From: Betaproteobacteria bacterium SG8_39
GTDB taxonomy: Bacteria > Pseudomonadota > Gammaproteobacteria > Burkholderiales > SG8-39
DNA: 49,455 nucleotides
Assembly (NCBI GenBank): GCA_001303445.1
Contig: LJTQ01000012.1
Coordinates: 22,554 to 72,008 of the forward strand
Direction: 5' to 3'
Part shown: piece by piece, positions 26,575-34,137 of the stretch
Numbering within the stretch: the first letter of the stretch is position 1
Layout of the letters: each line of letters opens with the position of its first letter
Notes under the pieces: generated by a model
What the model was told of the DNA's origin: nothing
The model's input: the letters and a program-made list of their open reading frames with translations, nothing else
Database searches by the model: none
Translations under genes and position numbers: made by a program

Positions 26575-26854
26575 CCTGCTCCCTGCAGTCGGCGCCCTGC
26601 TGCTCGCGTTCGCCCAGCCGGGGACCGCGGGCGAGCCCAAGCAGGTGACGCTCGACGTGCCGAGCATGAACTGTTCGCTCTGCCCGATCACCGTACGCAA
26701 AGCACTCGAACGCGTGCCCGGGGTGATCGCCGCGCGTGCGACGTACGAGCCCAAGCGCGCCGAGGTGACTTACGATCCGGACAAGGTGACGCCTGAGGCA
26801 CTGGCGAAGGCCGTTGACAACGCGGGCTACCCGGCGACCGTGAGGAAACCGTGA
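26549..26854 (+). CDS. merP: Periplasmic mercury-binding protein MerP
   Basis: A 101-residue protein: a signal peptide (LLPAVGALLLAFAQPGTAG) and a heavy-metal-associated domain with PSMNCSLCPITVRKAL, whose C42 and C45 bind Hg(II). It hands mercury to MerT. The gene overlaps merT by 26 bases, with a second possible ATG at 26555. Typical MerP is 91 residues, so the length fits. Confidence 0.9.
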   Translation: MSMPPWRTSLLPAVGALLLAFAQPGTAGEPKQVTLDVPSMNCSLCPITVRKALERVPGVIAARATYEPKRAEVTYDPDKVTPEALAKAVDNAGYPATVRKP

Positions 26855-27066
26855 GCACGGCCGTGGTGCTTGAGAGCCTGCTCACCTGCCCGACGTGCGG
26901 CCACCAGGCACGCGAGCGCATGCCGACCGACGCCTGCCTGTTTTTCTACGACTGCCCCGGATGTGGCGCACGCCTGAAGCCCGAGCCCGGCGATTGCTGC
27001 GTGTTCTGCAGCTACGGCGACGTGCCCTGCCCGCCGGTGCAGCGCGACGCCCCCGGCTGCTGCTAG
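26851..27066 (+). CDS. GDCCVxC-type cysteine-rich protein, Cys form
   Basis: A 71-residue protein with 11 cysteines. Two CxxC pairs (C13/C16 and C35/C38) suggest a zinc ribbon, and residues 48-53 are GDCCVFC, the hallmark of a small family often found after merT/merP and sometimes made as a selenoprotein; here all positions are ordinary TGC/TGT codons. It ends in CC. It overlaps merP by ATGA, so it belongs to the mer operon. A role in handling Hg(II) inside the cell is likely but unproven. Confidence 0.82.
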   Translation: MSTAVVLESLLTCPTCGHQARERMPTDACLFFYDCPGCGARLKPEPGDCCVFCSYGDVPCPPVQRDAPGCC

Positions 27067-27118
27067 CGCACGGCGCCTGGCGCGGGCGCGCGCCATGGCA
27101 TAGCCTTCGCGTCATCCG

Positions 27119-28039
27119 ATGACGCATTCGCACCACCACGCAGGCCACCCCCACGGCACGACGCACGACGTCGGGCGCGTGTTCGCGCTGGGCGTTGCGC
27201 TGAACGTCGGATTCGTCGTCGTCGAGACGGCCGCGGGGTTGTGGGCGAACTCGCTTGCGCTGCTCGCCGACGCCGGTCACAACCTGAGCGACGTGCTTGC
27301 GCTGCTGCTCGCCTGGGGCGCGACCACCCTGTCGGCGCGCCAGCCGAGCGCGCGCTTCACCTTCGGCCTGCGCAGCACCTCGGTGCTCGCCGCCCTCGCC
27401 AACGCGCTGCTCCTGCTCGCGGTGTGCGGCGCGATCGCATGGGAAGCAGTCGGTCGTCTGCAGCTGTCGGTCGCCGTACCCGGCCTGCCCGTCATCGGCG
27501 TCGCGGCCTGCGGCGTCGTGGTCAACGCCGCAACCGCGCTGCTGTTCCTGCGCCGGCAGAAAGTCGACCTGAACGCGCGCGGCGCCTATCTGCACATGGC
27601 CGCCGACGCACTCGTCTCGCTCGGCGTCGTCGCCGCCGGCATCGGCATGCTGCTCACCGGCTGGAGCTGGCTCGACCCGGTGGTGAGCCTGGCGGTAGTC
27701 GGCGTGATCTTCGCCAGCACCTGGGGGCTGGCACGCGATTCGCTCGACCTCGCGTTGCACGCGGTGCCTTCCGGCATCGACCCGGCCGCGGTGCGCGCGT
27801 TTCTCGCCGCACGGCCGGGCGTCGCCGACGTGCACGACCTGCACATCTGGGGCATGAGCACGACCGAGAACGCGCTTTCCGCGCACCTCGTGATCCCCGA
27901 CGGCCACCCGGGCGACCACTTTCTCGCCGAGACGGCGCGCGAGCTCGAGCAACGCTTTCGCATCGGGCATGCGACGCTGCAGATCGAGCACGGCGACCCC
28001 GAGCATCCCTGCGGGCTCGAGCCCGATCACGTCGTCTGA
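27119..28039 (+). CDS. Cation diffusion facilitator (CDF) family metal exporter
   Basis: A 306-residue CDF transporter. A histidine-rich N-terminus (HSHHHAGHPHG) leads to about six membrane helices. The metal site HxxxD pairs are ADAGHNLSD in helix 2 and HMAADALVS in helix 5. The cytoplasmic tail has the ferredoxin-like domain with VHDLHIWGMS. The DAGHNLSD form resembles the CzcD/ZitB (zinc) group. It follows the cysteine protein by 52 bases and may be co-expressed with the mer genes. Zinc, cobalt, cadmium or nickel could be the substrate. Confidence 0.9.
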   Translation: MTHSHHHAGHPHGTTHDVGRVFALGVALNVGFVVVETAAGLWANSLALLADAGHNLSDVLALLLAWGATTLSARQPSARFTFGLRSTSVLAALANALLLLAVCGAIAWEAVGRLQLSVAVPGLPVIGVAACGVVVNAATALLFLRRQKVDLNARGAYLHMAADALVSLGVVAAGIGMLLTGWSWLDPVVSLAVVGVIFASTWGLARDSLDLALHAVPSGIDPAAVRAFLAARPGVADVHDLHIWGMSTTENALSAHLVIPDGHPGDHFLAETARELEQRFRIGHATLQIEHGDPEHPCGLEPDHVV

Positions 28040-28055
28040 GCGCGGGTGTTTCGCG

Positions 28056-28493
28056 TCAGCGCGACTGGCGCAGCATCTCGGCGCGCGCCTCGATCACCTG
28101 CTTCGGCCAGCGCGACTGGATATAGGCCAGCACTGCGCGGATCTGCGCGTCGCTCAACACGCCGGCGAACGCTGGCATGTCGCTCGCGTACCCCGCTGGC
28201 GCATAGGGTGGAACCAGGCCGTGCTTGGTGATGCCGAAGAGCAATTTGTCCGGGTGGTGCCAGGTATGGCCGCTCGCATCGTGTGGCGGCGCCGGCAGGC
28301 GGCCGTTCGGCAGGCGCCGCCGCCAGTCCGGCTGACCCTCGAGATTCGCGCCGTGGCAGGCTGCGCAGTGCTGCGTATAGAGTGCAGCGCCGGCCACAAC
28401 CTGCTTCTGATCGGTTGCGTCGATGCGCTGCGCATCCTCACCGCAGGCCGCGACCAACAGCACGCAGCCGACCAGCGACCATCGCCCAGGCAT
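28056..28493 (-). CDS. Cytochrome c lipoprotein
   Basis: A 145-residue class I cytochrome c. The signal has a lipobox (LVAAC, cysteine about residue 17) so it should be anchored in a membrane. Heme motif CAACH is followed by GANLEGQ, and the distal methionine is probably in YASDMPAFAG; YIQSRWP is the usual C-terminal helix end. It starts within the multicopper oxidase stop codon (TGATG at 28491-28495), so translation is coupled and the cytochrome may exchange electrons with that oxidase. Confidence 0.85.
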   Translation of the reverse strand: MPGRWSLVGCVLLVAACGEDAQRIDATDQKQVVAGAALYTQHCAACHGANLEGQPDWRRRLPNGRLPAPPHDASGHTWHHPDKLLFGITKHGLVPPYAPAGYASDMPAFAGVLSDAQIRAVLAYIQSRWPKQVIEARAEMLRQSR

Positions 28494-29878
28494 CACGCGA
28501 CGCGGATCACCGCCATCATCCCCGTGGCCTGGTGTTCGAGGACATGGCAGTGGAACATCCAGCCGCCGGGATTGTCGGCTACGAACGCGATCTCGGCGCG
28601 CTCGCGCGGCGCGAGCAGCACCGTGTCGCGCCATTCGCGATGGCGTGTGGCCTTCCCGTCGCGGCTCAGCACACGGAAGACGTGGCCGTGCAGGTGGATC
28701 GGATGCGGCCAGAGCGTGTCGTTGACCAGCTCGAGCACCACCGAGCGGCCGCGCCCGATCTCGAGGATCGGCTCTGCGTCGTGCGCGGTGATCGGCTCGC
28801 CATTCACCGTCCAGGCCACGCCTCGCGCCGAGGCAAAGCGCGGCATGCGGCCCATCATGCCGCCGCCGAACACGATCTGATGACGCTCGGCATCCGCAAG
28901 CACCGGATCGGCAAGCGGGTTCGGCGCGAGCTTGGGCAGCGCCTCGCCCGCGCGGCCGCGGCGCGGCGCATCCGCGTAGCGAAGATCGAGCAGGCGGTAG
29001 GCCATGCGCGCGTAGAAATCGTCGACCACCGGGTAGCGCTTGCCCGGCTCGCCCGTCATGTCGAGGATCAGGTCGGCGCGCATCGCCGGGCCGAGCACCA
29101 CGCGATCGCCCTCCGGGCGATGCGGCTCGACCGGGTGGCCATCGTAGGCGATGACCATCGGCGCGTGGCCGCGGAAATCGAGCGCGTAGATGCGCGCGTT
29201 CGACGCGTTGACCAGCCGCAGCCTCAGGCGCTCGCCGGGCACGACGTCGAATGTCTCGCGCACTTCGCCATTCACCGTCACGGTGTTGCCGATCCGGCCG
29301 GCGTGGCTCGCGTCCATGAAATTGCCGAAGTTCGCGACGATGCGCGCCTCGCGGTCGAGCCGCCAGTCCGACAGCACCCAGACCCGGTCGCGATCGACAC
29401 GCGGCGGATCGGCTTCGTCGACGATCAGCGCGCCCGACAGCCCGCGCCCGACCTGCTCGGGGCTGCCGAGGTGCGGGTGGTACCAGTAGGTGCCAGCGTC
29501 CGGCAGGTCGAATTCGTAGACGAAGCGCGCCCCCCGCTCGATCGGCGGCTGCGTCAGCTGCGGCACGCCATCCATCGCGTTCGGCAGCCGGATACCGTGA
29601 AAGTGGACCGTAGTCGGATCCGGCAACGCGTTCTCGAATTCGACGCGCAGGCGCTCGCCCTGCCGATAGCGCAGGACGGGGCCGGGAATCGAGCCGTCGT
29701 AGCTCCAGACGTCGGTCGAGGGATACGCGGCGCCGACGATCGCACGTTGCGCGGCATGCGCGCGCAGCACGCGCGGTGCTGCAAACGCCGACCCGCCCAC
29801 GGGCGCAAACGCCGCCGCACCGAGGCCGAGTGCCGTGCGCAGGAAATCGCGTCGGCTACGCCCGCGCGCCGACGTCAT
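28493..29878 (-). CDS. Multicopper oxidase, Tat-exported
   Basis: A 461-residue three-domain oxidase. A Tat signal (RSRRDFLRTALGL) precedes the four copper motifs: TVHFHGIRLPNAMDG, TYWYHPHLGS, HPIHLHGHVF and FHCHVLEHQATGMM. The last fits HCHx3Hx4M, so the type 1 and trinuclear sites are complete. It may oxidise Cu(I) in the periplasm. I used the ATG at 29878 because the signal follows at once; the start overlaps the upstream membrane-protein gene by ATGA. The longer open frame to 30205 adds unlikely sequence. Confidence 0.9.
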   Translation of the reverse strand: MTSARGRSRRDFLRTALGLGAAAFAPVGGSAFAAPRVLRAHAAQRAIVGAAYPSTDVWSYDGSIPGPVLRYRQGERLRVEFENALPDPTTVHFHGIRLPNAMDGVPQLTQPPIERGARFVYEFDLPDAGTYWYHPHLGSPEQVGRGLSGALIVDEADPPRVDRDRVWVLSDWRLDREARIVANFGNFMDASHAGRIGNTVTVNGEVRETFDVVPGERLRLRLVNASNARIYALDFRGHAPMVIAYDGHPVEPHRPEGDRVVLGPAMRADLILDMTGEPGKRYPVVDDFYARMAYRLLDLRYADAPRRGRAGEALPKLAPNPLADPVLADAERHQIVFGGGMMGRMPRFASARGVAWTVNGEPITAHDAEPILEIGRGRSVVLELVNDTLWPHPIHLHGHVFRVLSRDGKATRHREWRDTVLLAPRERAEIAFVADNPGGWMFHCHVLEHQATGMMAVIRVA

Positions 29879-30390
29879 TGCGCGGATCGTGATCGCGTTA
29901 ACCGCCCCCAAGCGATCGCCAGCGCGATCGCCACCGCGCCGGCGATGCAGACCCACCCCGCCGGCCGTGCCAAGAGCAACACGCCTACCCCAAACAGCGC
30001 TGCGAACCCGCTCGCGGATGCGCCCCGGCCCGCGTCGGCGAGCTGCGAGAGCCGCAGCGGAAATGCCGCGACGACGCAGGCCGCATTCGCGAGAATTCCA
30101 ACGAGGGCCACAACGATCAGCACCCATCCGGGGACCGCCACCGGCGCAATCAACGCGACCGCGATCGCCACACTGGCGAGCGTTGCGATCGCCAGCGAGG
30201 CCCATCGCAAAGTGCGCGCCTCGCCTCCTTTCGCGAATCGCTCGCCATCCGCGAGCGCGCCAAGGCTCGCCACACCCAATGCGGGGCAGGCGAAGGCAAG
30301 CGCAAACCCGGCGCCGAGCGCGCCTGCCGTCAGCTGCAGCGCCGCGGGATAGCGCGAGACCGGTATCGGCTGCAGTTCCTCGGAGACCAT
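29875..30390 (-). CDS. Unrecognised multi-pass membrane protein in the copper operon
   Basis: A 171-residue hydrophobic protein with about five membrane segments (residues about 17-45, 62-80, 84-110, 125-142 and 145-163) and a short basic C-terminus (RLTRSRSAQ). I do not recognise a family. It sits between the DUF411 gene (40-base gap) and the oxidase (ATGA overlap), so it should be made in step with the oxidase. It could be a metal permease, an electron-transfer anchor or an assembly factor; none of these is supported by a motif. Confidence 0.7.
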   Translation of the reverse strand: MVSEELQPIPVSRYPAALQLTAGALGAGFALAFACPALGVASLGALADGERFAKGGEARTLRWASLAIATLASVAIAVALIAPVAVPGWVLIVVALVGILANAACVVAAFPLRLSQLADAGRGASASGFAALFGVGVLLLARPAGWVCIAGAVAIALAIAWGRLTRSRSAQ

Positions 30391-30430
30391 GCCGTCTTCC
30401 GCTCGCCCTCGGGCTCGACGCAGCGCCCGC

Positions 30431-30880
30431 CTAATGCTGCTCGAACACCCGCGCGCCGCCCTGATCGTCGATCAGCAGCGTCGCGTAGGGCTGCTTGGGC
30501 GCGCTCTCCATGCCCGGCGAACCGCCCGGCATGCCGGGCACCGCGAGGCCGCGACCCTTGGGCCGCTCGGCGAGCAGCCGCTTGATGTCGCTCGCCGGCA
30601 CGTGTCCCTCGAGCGTGTAGCCCTCGGCGATCGCCGTGTGGCACGACGCGTACTGCGGCCGCACACCCAGGTTCTGCTTGATGCGATCGAGGTCGGTGAC
30701 GTCGTGCGACTCGACGCGGAAGCCGTTCGACTCGAGGTGCTTGACCCAGTCCTTGCAGCAGCCGCAGGTCGCGGTCTTGTAGACCGTGACCGCGGGGATG
30801 CGCTGCGCGAATGCAGTTGCCGCCGCGCTCCAAGCGAGCGCGGCAAGCAACAGCAGGCCCAAACTACGGATCACGTTCAT
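30431..30880 (-). CDS. DUF411 family periplasmic metal-binding protein
   Basis: A 149-residue exported protein with signal LLLLAALAWSAAATAFAQ. The DUF411 core follows: VTVYKTATCGCCKDWVKHL with its cysteines, then YASCHTAIAEGYTLEGHVP, and the IKRLLAERPKGRGLAVPGMPGGSPGM loop. The family accompanies copper-resistance genes and is thought to bind copper. Its start overlaps the end of the Spy-like gene upstream (ATGA). Confidence 0.87.
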   Translation of the reverse strand: MNVIRSLGLLLLAALAWSAAATAFAQRIPAVTVYKTATCGCCKDWVKHLESNGFRVESHDVTDLDRIKQNLGVRPQYASCHTAIAEGYTLEGHVPASDIKRLLAERPKGRGLAVPGMPGGSPGMESAPKQPYATLLIDDQGGARVFEQH

Positions 30881-31551
30881 CGTCCTCCTCCCGGTCCCCG
30901 CGGACCACCTCGCATGTGTTCGCCCAGTGCCTCGCGCTGCTCAGGCGTGAGGACTTCGTTCATCCGCTTGCGCGTCTCGAGCATCGAATCGAACATCTGC
31001 TTGTGCGCCGCGGCCATCGCATCGTAGGCCTTGCGCGCCTCTGCGTCATCCAGCTTACCCTGGCTCTCGAGTTCGGACAGCGTGTAGCGCGCCTCATGCA
31101 TCGTTCCCATGAGGGCCCAGTGCGTTTGCCGCAGACCACTCTGCATCTCGGCAATCGTTGCGCGCTGCGCATCGCTCAGGTCGAGCGCCGCGTAGCCGCC
31201 CATCATACCGGGGCCCATGCCATAGCCGCCCATCATGCCCGGGCCCATGCCATAGCCGCCCATCATGCCCGGGCCCATGCCATAGCCACCCATCATCCCC
31301 GGGCCCATCATCCCGCCGCCATATCCGGGCCCCATCTGGCCATACCCCTGCCCCATCATTCCGGGCCCCATCGGTCCATAGCCCCGGCCATAGCCCCGGC
31401 CATAGCCCGGGCCATAGCCTTGGCCGTAACCCGGTCCCATCATGCCCGGACCCATGCCGGTCCCCGGTGCCGCAGGGCCGCTCTGAGCGAGCGCGGCCGG
31501 TGCCGCCAAACCCGTGGCGATCAACGTCGCGACAAGCAGCATTCGTTTCAT
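30877..31551 (-). CDS. Spy/CpxP-like periplasmic protein with Gly/Met-rich repeats (copy 1)
   Basis: A 224-residue exported protein: signal (LLVATLIATGLAAPAALAQ), a long low-complexity region made of Gly, Met, Tyr and Pro units such as GPGMMGGYGM, and a helical LTxxQ/Spy-like domain with two related segments (LSDAQRATIAEMQSGLRQTH and LTPEQREALGEHM). The many methionines could bind Cu(I). The start has a weak AGGAAAAG site. It is the first gene of a five-gene unit running through DUF411, the membrane protein, the oxidase and the cytochrome. A paralogue lies 1 kb upstream. Confidence 0.82.
   Translation of the reverse strand: MKRMLLVATLIATGLAAPAALAQSGPAAPGTGMGPGMMGPGYGQGYGPGYGRGYGRGYGPMGPGMMGQGYGQMGPGYGGGMMGPGMMGGYGMGPGMMGGYGMGPGMMGGYGMGPGMMGGYAALDLSDAQRATIAEMQSGLRQTHWALMGTMHEARYTLSELESQGKLDDAEARKAYDAMAAAHKQMFDSMLETRKRMNEVLTPEQREALGEHMRGGPRGPGGGR
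31201..31310. repeat. 30-bp tandem repeats inside the Spy-like gene
   Basis: Three full 30-base units (31201-31230, 31231-31260, 31261-31290) and a partial fourth differ by only a few bases. They encode ten-residue GPGMMGGYGM units. Near-identity of the units suggests recent slippage or unequal crossing-over. Confidence 0.92.
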
Positions 31552-31649
31552 GGTCTTTTCCTTTCGCTTTGCGCAGTTGGATTGAACGTGTCAAATGGAC
31601 GACCAACGCCATTCGACACGGGTAGCAGACGGTTTTCGTCGCGCGCCGT

Positions 31650-32324
31650 TCAGCAATCGCAGTTTGCTCTCCGCGTTCGGCCAACCGCCAGGTAACTCGT
31701 TCCAAGGTGGAAACGCTGAACGATGCGGAATTCTTCCAGTCGCTCGCCAAGCATTGCCCAGGGCGCCCGTAGACCGCGGTACGTGGTCAGGTAGCATCGG
31801 CCGCGCCACAGTTTCCAGAGATTGATCGGAGTGCCCCACCACCATGGCAGCAGGCACAATCCCAGTACCGCGATGCGCGCGCCCGGTCGCGCATGCGCCA
31901 GAAGATTGTCTAGCGCGCGTGGCGACTGCAGGACATCGTGCGTGTAGCAGAGCAGCAGCGCGTCGGCCGGTGTCGCGGGATGTGCGTTCTCGACGGGAGC
32001 GACCAGAAGCTCGACGTTGCCTCGCAACTCCGCGGCCGCGAGGCGCGCTGCAGCCTGTTGCGCCATTTCGGGCGACTGCTCGATGCCGATGACCCTTCCG
32101 CGCTCTCCTACCCGCCGCAGGAGCTCGGCAAGGACGGCGCCAGTGCCGCAGCCCACGTCGATCACCGTGTTGCCGGGCCGCAAATCGAGCGCGTCGACCG
32201 CAGCGAGGCGCAGGCCTTCGATGAGTCGGCACGATTTGTCATACTTGCGCGCCAACGCCCGGTAGCGCTCGAGCGAGACGCCGCGGTCGGGCGCCTTGCG
32301 CAGATTGCCGATCAGCCGGTCCAT
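31650..32324 (-). CDS. Class I SAM-dependent methyltransferase in the copper island
   Basis: A 224-residue methyltransferase. The SAM motif VIDVGCGTGAVLAELLRR is followed by GIEQSPEMAQQAA and ALLLCYTHDVLQSP. The middle has an unusual aromatic patch LPWWWGTPINLWKLW before the final strand, which could form a membrane-facing or substrate-binding lid. Acceptor unknown. It sits between the two Spy-like genes, all on the minus strand (gaps of 98 and 141 bases), so it may or may not share their transcript. Confidence 0.8.
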   Translation of the reverse strand: MDRLIGNLRKAPDRGVSLERYRALARKYDKSCRLIEGLRLAAVDALDLRPGNTVIDVGCGTGAVLAELLRRVGERGRVIGIEQSPEMAQQAAARLAAAELRGNVELLVAPVENAHPATPADALLLCYTHDVLQSPRALDNLLAHARPGARIAVLGLCLLPWWWGTPINLWKLWRGRCYLTTYRGLRAPWAMLGERLEEFRIVQRFHLGTSYLAVGRTRRANCDC

Positions 32325-32465
32325 CGGTCGTCTTTCGTCAGTGACGCACCATGGCTAGGTCGCGCAACGGAACTCTGCCTTACTGCAGATCGCCCCGGTA
32401 CGGCTGCGCTGGAAGGCGGCGAATCCTGCTCGCCATCCCAAGCGCAGCCGCGCCTGACGGGCTGA

Positions 32466-33095
32466 TCAGCCGGCGCGTTCACCGCGCGTCAACTGATCGC
32501 GCTGCTCCTGCGTGAGGAGCGCTTCGATGCGCTGCTGCGCATCGCGCACGGTTGCGAGCATCTGCTGGTGTACTGCAGACATTGCGTCATAGGCCTCGCG
32601 CGCGGCCACGTCATCCGCCTTGCCCTCGCTTTGCAGTTCGAGCAGCTTTTGACGCGACTCGCGCATGGCGCCCATGAGCGCCCAATGCGTCTGCCGCAGT
32701 CCATCCTGGATCTCGGCGATCTTGGCGCGTTGCTCATCGCTCAGATCCAGCGCGGCATAGGCGGCGCCATGCATCATGCCGCCCATCCCACCAGGCCCGT
32801 ATCCGGGGCCCATCATGCCGGGACCCATCGGGCCAGAGCCGCGGCCCATCATTCCAGGTCCGTAGCCCTGCCCCATCATGCCGGGACCCATCGGGCCATA
32901 ACCGCGGCCCATCATTGCGGGGCCATGGCCGCGTCTCATCATCCCGGCCCCCACGCCCGGTCCCCACTGCGGCGCAGGCCGCGCAAACGTGGCGGCGTCG
33001 CCCGCCCCGACTGTTTCGTCCGTACCGCTGGCCGCCCAGGCAGACGCGACGACGAGCGCCGCAGCGACGGCTGATGCAATCAAAGTGCGTTTCAT
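32466..33095 (-). CDS. Spy/CpxP-like periplasmic protein with Gly/Met-rich repeats (copy 2)
   Basis: A 209-residue paralogue of the protein at 30877-31551. It has a signal peptide, a Gly/Met-rich middle with repeated GPGMMG units, and the same helical domain (LSDEQRAKIAEIQDGLRQTH, ending LTQEQRDQLTRGER). Alignment by eye shows the C-terminal halves are closely similar while the repeats differ in number and order, so the pair arose by duplication with repeat drift. Confidence 0.82.
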   Translation of the reverse strand: MKRTLIASAVAAALVVASAWAASGTDETVGAGDAATFARPAPQWGPGVGAGMMRRGHGPAMMGRGYGPMGPGMMGQGYGPGMMGRGSGPMGPGMMGPGYGPGGMGGMMHGAAYAALDLSDEQRAKIAEIQDGLRQTHWALMGAMRESRQKLLELQSEGKADDVAAREAYDAMSAVHQQMLATVRDAQQRIEALLTQEQRDQLTRGERAG

Positions 33096-33227
33096 GGTGT
33101 CACTCCGTTCGATTCGAGTTCGACTGCTGTTGCGTGATGCGGTGCTCGACGCGCGTAGGCGCGCGATCCGCGAATTCTTAACGCATGATGTGCCGGCCGC
33201 CGTTGCGGCGCGGCGCAGTCGATCGGC

Positions 33228-33656
33228 TCAGCGCAGAATGCGCGTCGAGCGGACGTAGAACGGCGGGCTGCCGGGAGGAATGACCGAGGCGGTCAAGGCG
33301 TGCAGCAGCGGCATCGCGGCCGGCAACGCCGCCCGCATGGACTGCAGCAGCACGGGCGCAGAGCCCTGCCCGGTGCGCCATGGCAAGACGTCCGCTGGCT
33401 TGACGAGCGCCGAGCCCCCGATGCTTTCGCAGCAGGGTTCGTCGTGCGGTGCCTGCGCCGGCGCCTCGTGCGTTGACGCATCGTGCGCGTTGTGCGCAAG
33501 CGCATGATGCGGAACGTCGCTCTTCCCCCAGTGCGACAGCCAGACGTCGCAGGCCGGGCGCAGCGACATCAGGGCAAGGGCAACGATCGCCAGCGCAGCC
33601 CACCACCTGCGTTGCCGCGCCGTGGGCGTGATCGAGATGACCCCTGTGGCACTCAT
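33228..33656 (-). CDS. Small membrane-anchored Cys/His protein of the copper island, family unknown
   Basis: A 142-residue protein. One membrane helix (WWAALAIVALALMSL) is followed by PACDVWLSHWG, a His-rich stretch (HHALAHNAHDASTH) and EPCCESIGG, then a second hydrophobic region and the end FYVRSTRILR. The layout resembles short DUF2946-like proteins near copper and cobalt-zinc efflux genes, but I cannot name a function. Possible metal ligands are plentiful. A competing frame (33178-33606) is less protein-like. A TTGACG-N2-CGTCAA palindrome lies 38 bases upstream of the start. Confidence 0.6.
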   Translation of the reverse strand: MSATGVISITPTARQRRWWAALAIVALALMSLRPACDVWLSHWGKSDVPHHALAHNAHDASTHEAPAQAPHDEPCCESIGGSALVKPADVLPWRTGQGSAPVLLQSMRAALPAAMPLLHALTASVIPPGSPPFYVRSTRILR

Positions 33657-33693
33657 TTCAGGCTCTTATCCTGCGCCTGCCGGCTGTTCGCAT

Positions 33694-33709
33694 ATTGACG
33701 CACGTCAAT
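33694..33709. promoter_or_regulatory. TTGACG-N2-CGTCAA palindrome, copy 1
   Basis: ATTGACG-CA-CGTCAAT has 7-bp arms. It lies 38 bases before the start of the small Cys/His gene and after the CusF-like gene. The same 14-base core (with CG in the middle) occurs at 37765-37778 ahead of a similar gene. The 5-4-5 geometry (TTGAC-N4-GTCAA) is that of CRP/FNR-family sites; the true regulator is unknown. Confidence 0.55.
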
Positions 33710-33778
33710 CGACGAAGCGCTCTCATAGTTCGACCTGCCCGCCGGGCAGGAGTTCGCAAGCCCCACCCGCCCAATTTG

Positions 33779-34069
33779 TCATTTCGCCGGCTCGATTTTG
33801 GTCACCGTCATCGCCCCGCCCTTGCTTTCCACCGCGAAGCGCACCTTGTCGCCTTCCCTGACCTGGTCGAGCATCGCCGGGTCCTTGACCTGGAACACCA
33901 TCGTCATCGGCGGCATGTCGAGATGCTTGATCTCGCCGTGCTTGATGGTGAGCTTGCTGGCGTCCTTGTTGACTTTTCGAATCACGCCTTCGGTCATGTC
34001 GTCGGCCAGCGCCGGAAGCGCAGCGAACAGGATGGCCGCAAACGCGGCACGCAACATCATTCTGAGCAT
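33779..34069 (-). CDS. CusF-like periplasmic copper-binding protein
   Basis: A 96-residue exported protein: signal (LRAAFAAILFAALPALAD), then the CusF OB-fold with EGVIRKVNKDASKLTIKHGEI and the copper loop HLDMPPMTMVFQV, whose histidine and two methionines match CusF ligands. It would carry Cu(I)/Ag(I) in the periplasm. An AGGAGATC site precedes the ATG. It lies 68 bases after the second multicopper oxidase. Confidence 0.88.
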   Translation of the reverse strand: MLRMMLRAAFAAILFAALPALADDMTEGVIRKVNKDASKLTIKHGEIKHLDMPPMTMVFQVKDPAMLDQVREGDKVRFAVESKGGAMTVTKIEPAK

Positions 34070-34137
34070 TGCAGGATCTCCTTACAGGTTGAAAAAGGAT
34101 GTGGCTCTCGCGAGCCGGTTGAAGAGTTTCGGCATCG

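Noticed and set aside
31201-31310. Possible CRISPR-like array
   Set aside because: The 30-bp units are contiguous without spacers and are in frame as a protein repeat.
33178-33606. Alternative frame over the small Cys/His gene
   Set aside because: Low-complexity composition; the 33228-33656 frame has a membrane helix, HHALAHNAHD and the FYVRSTRILR end.
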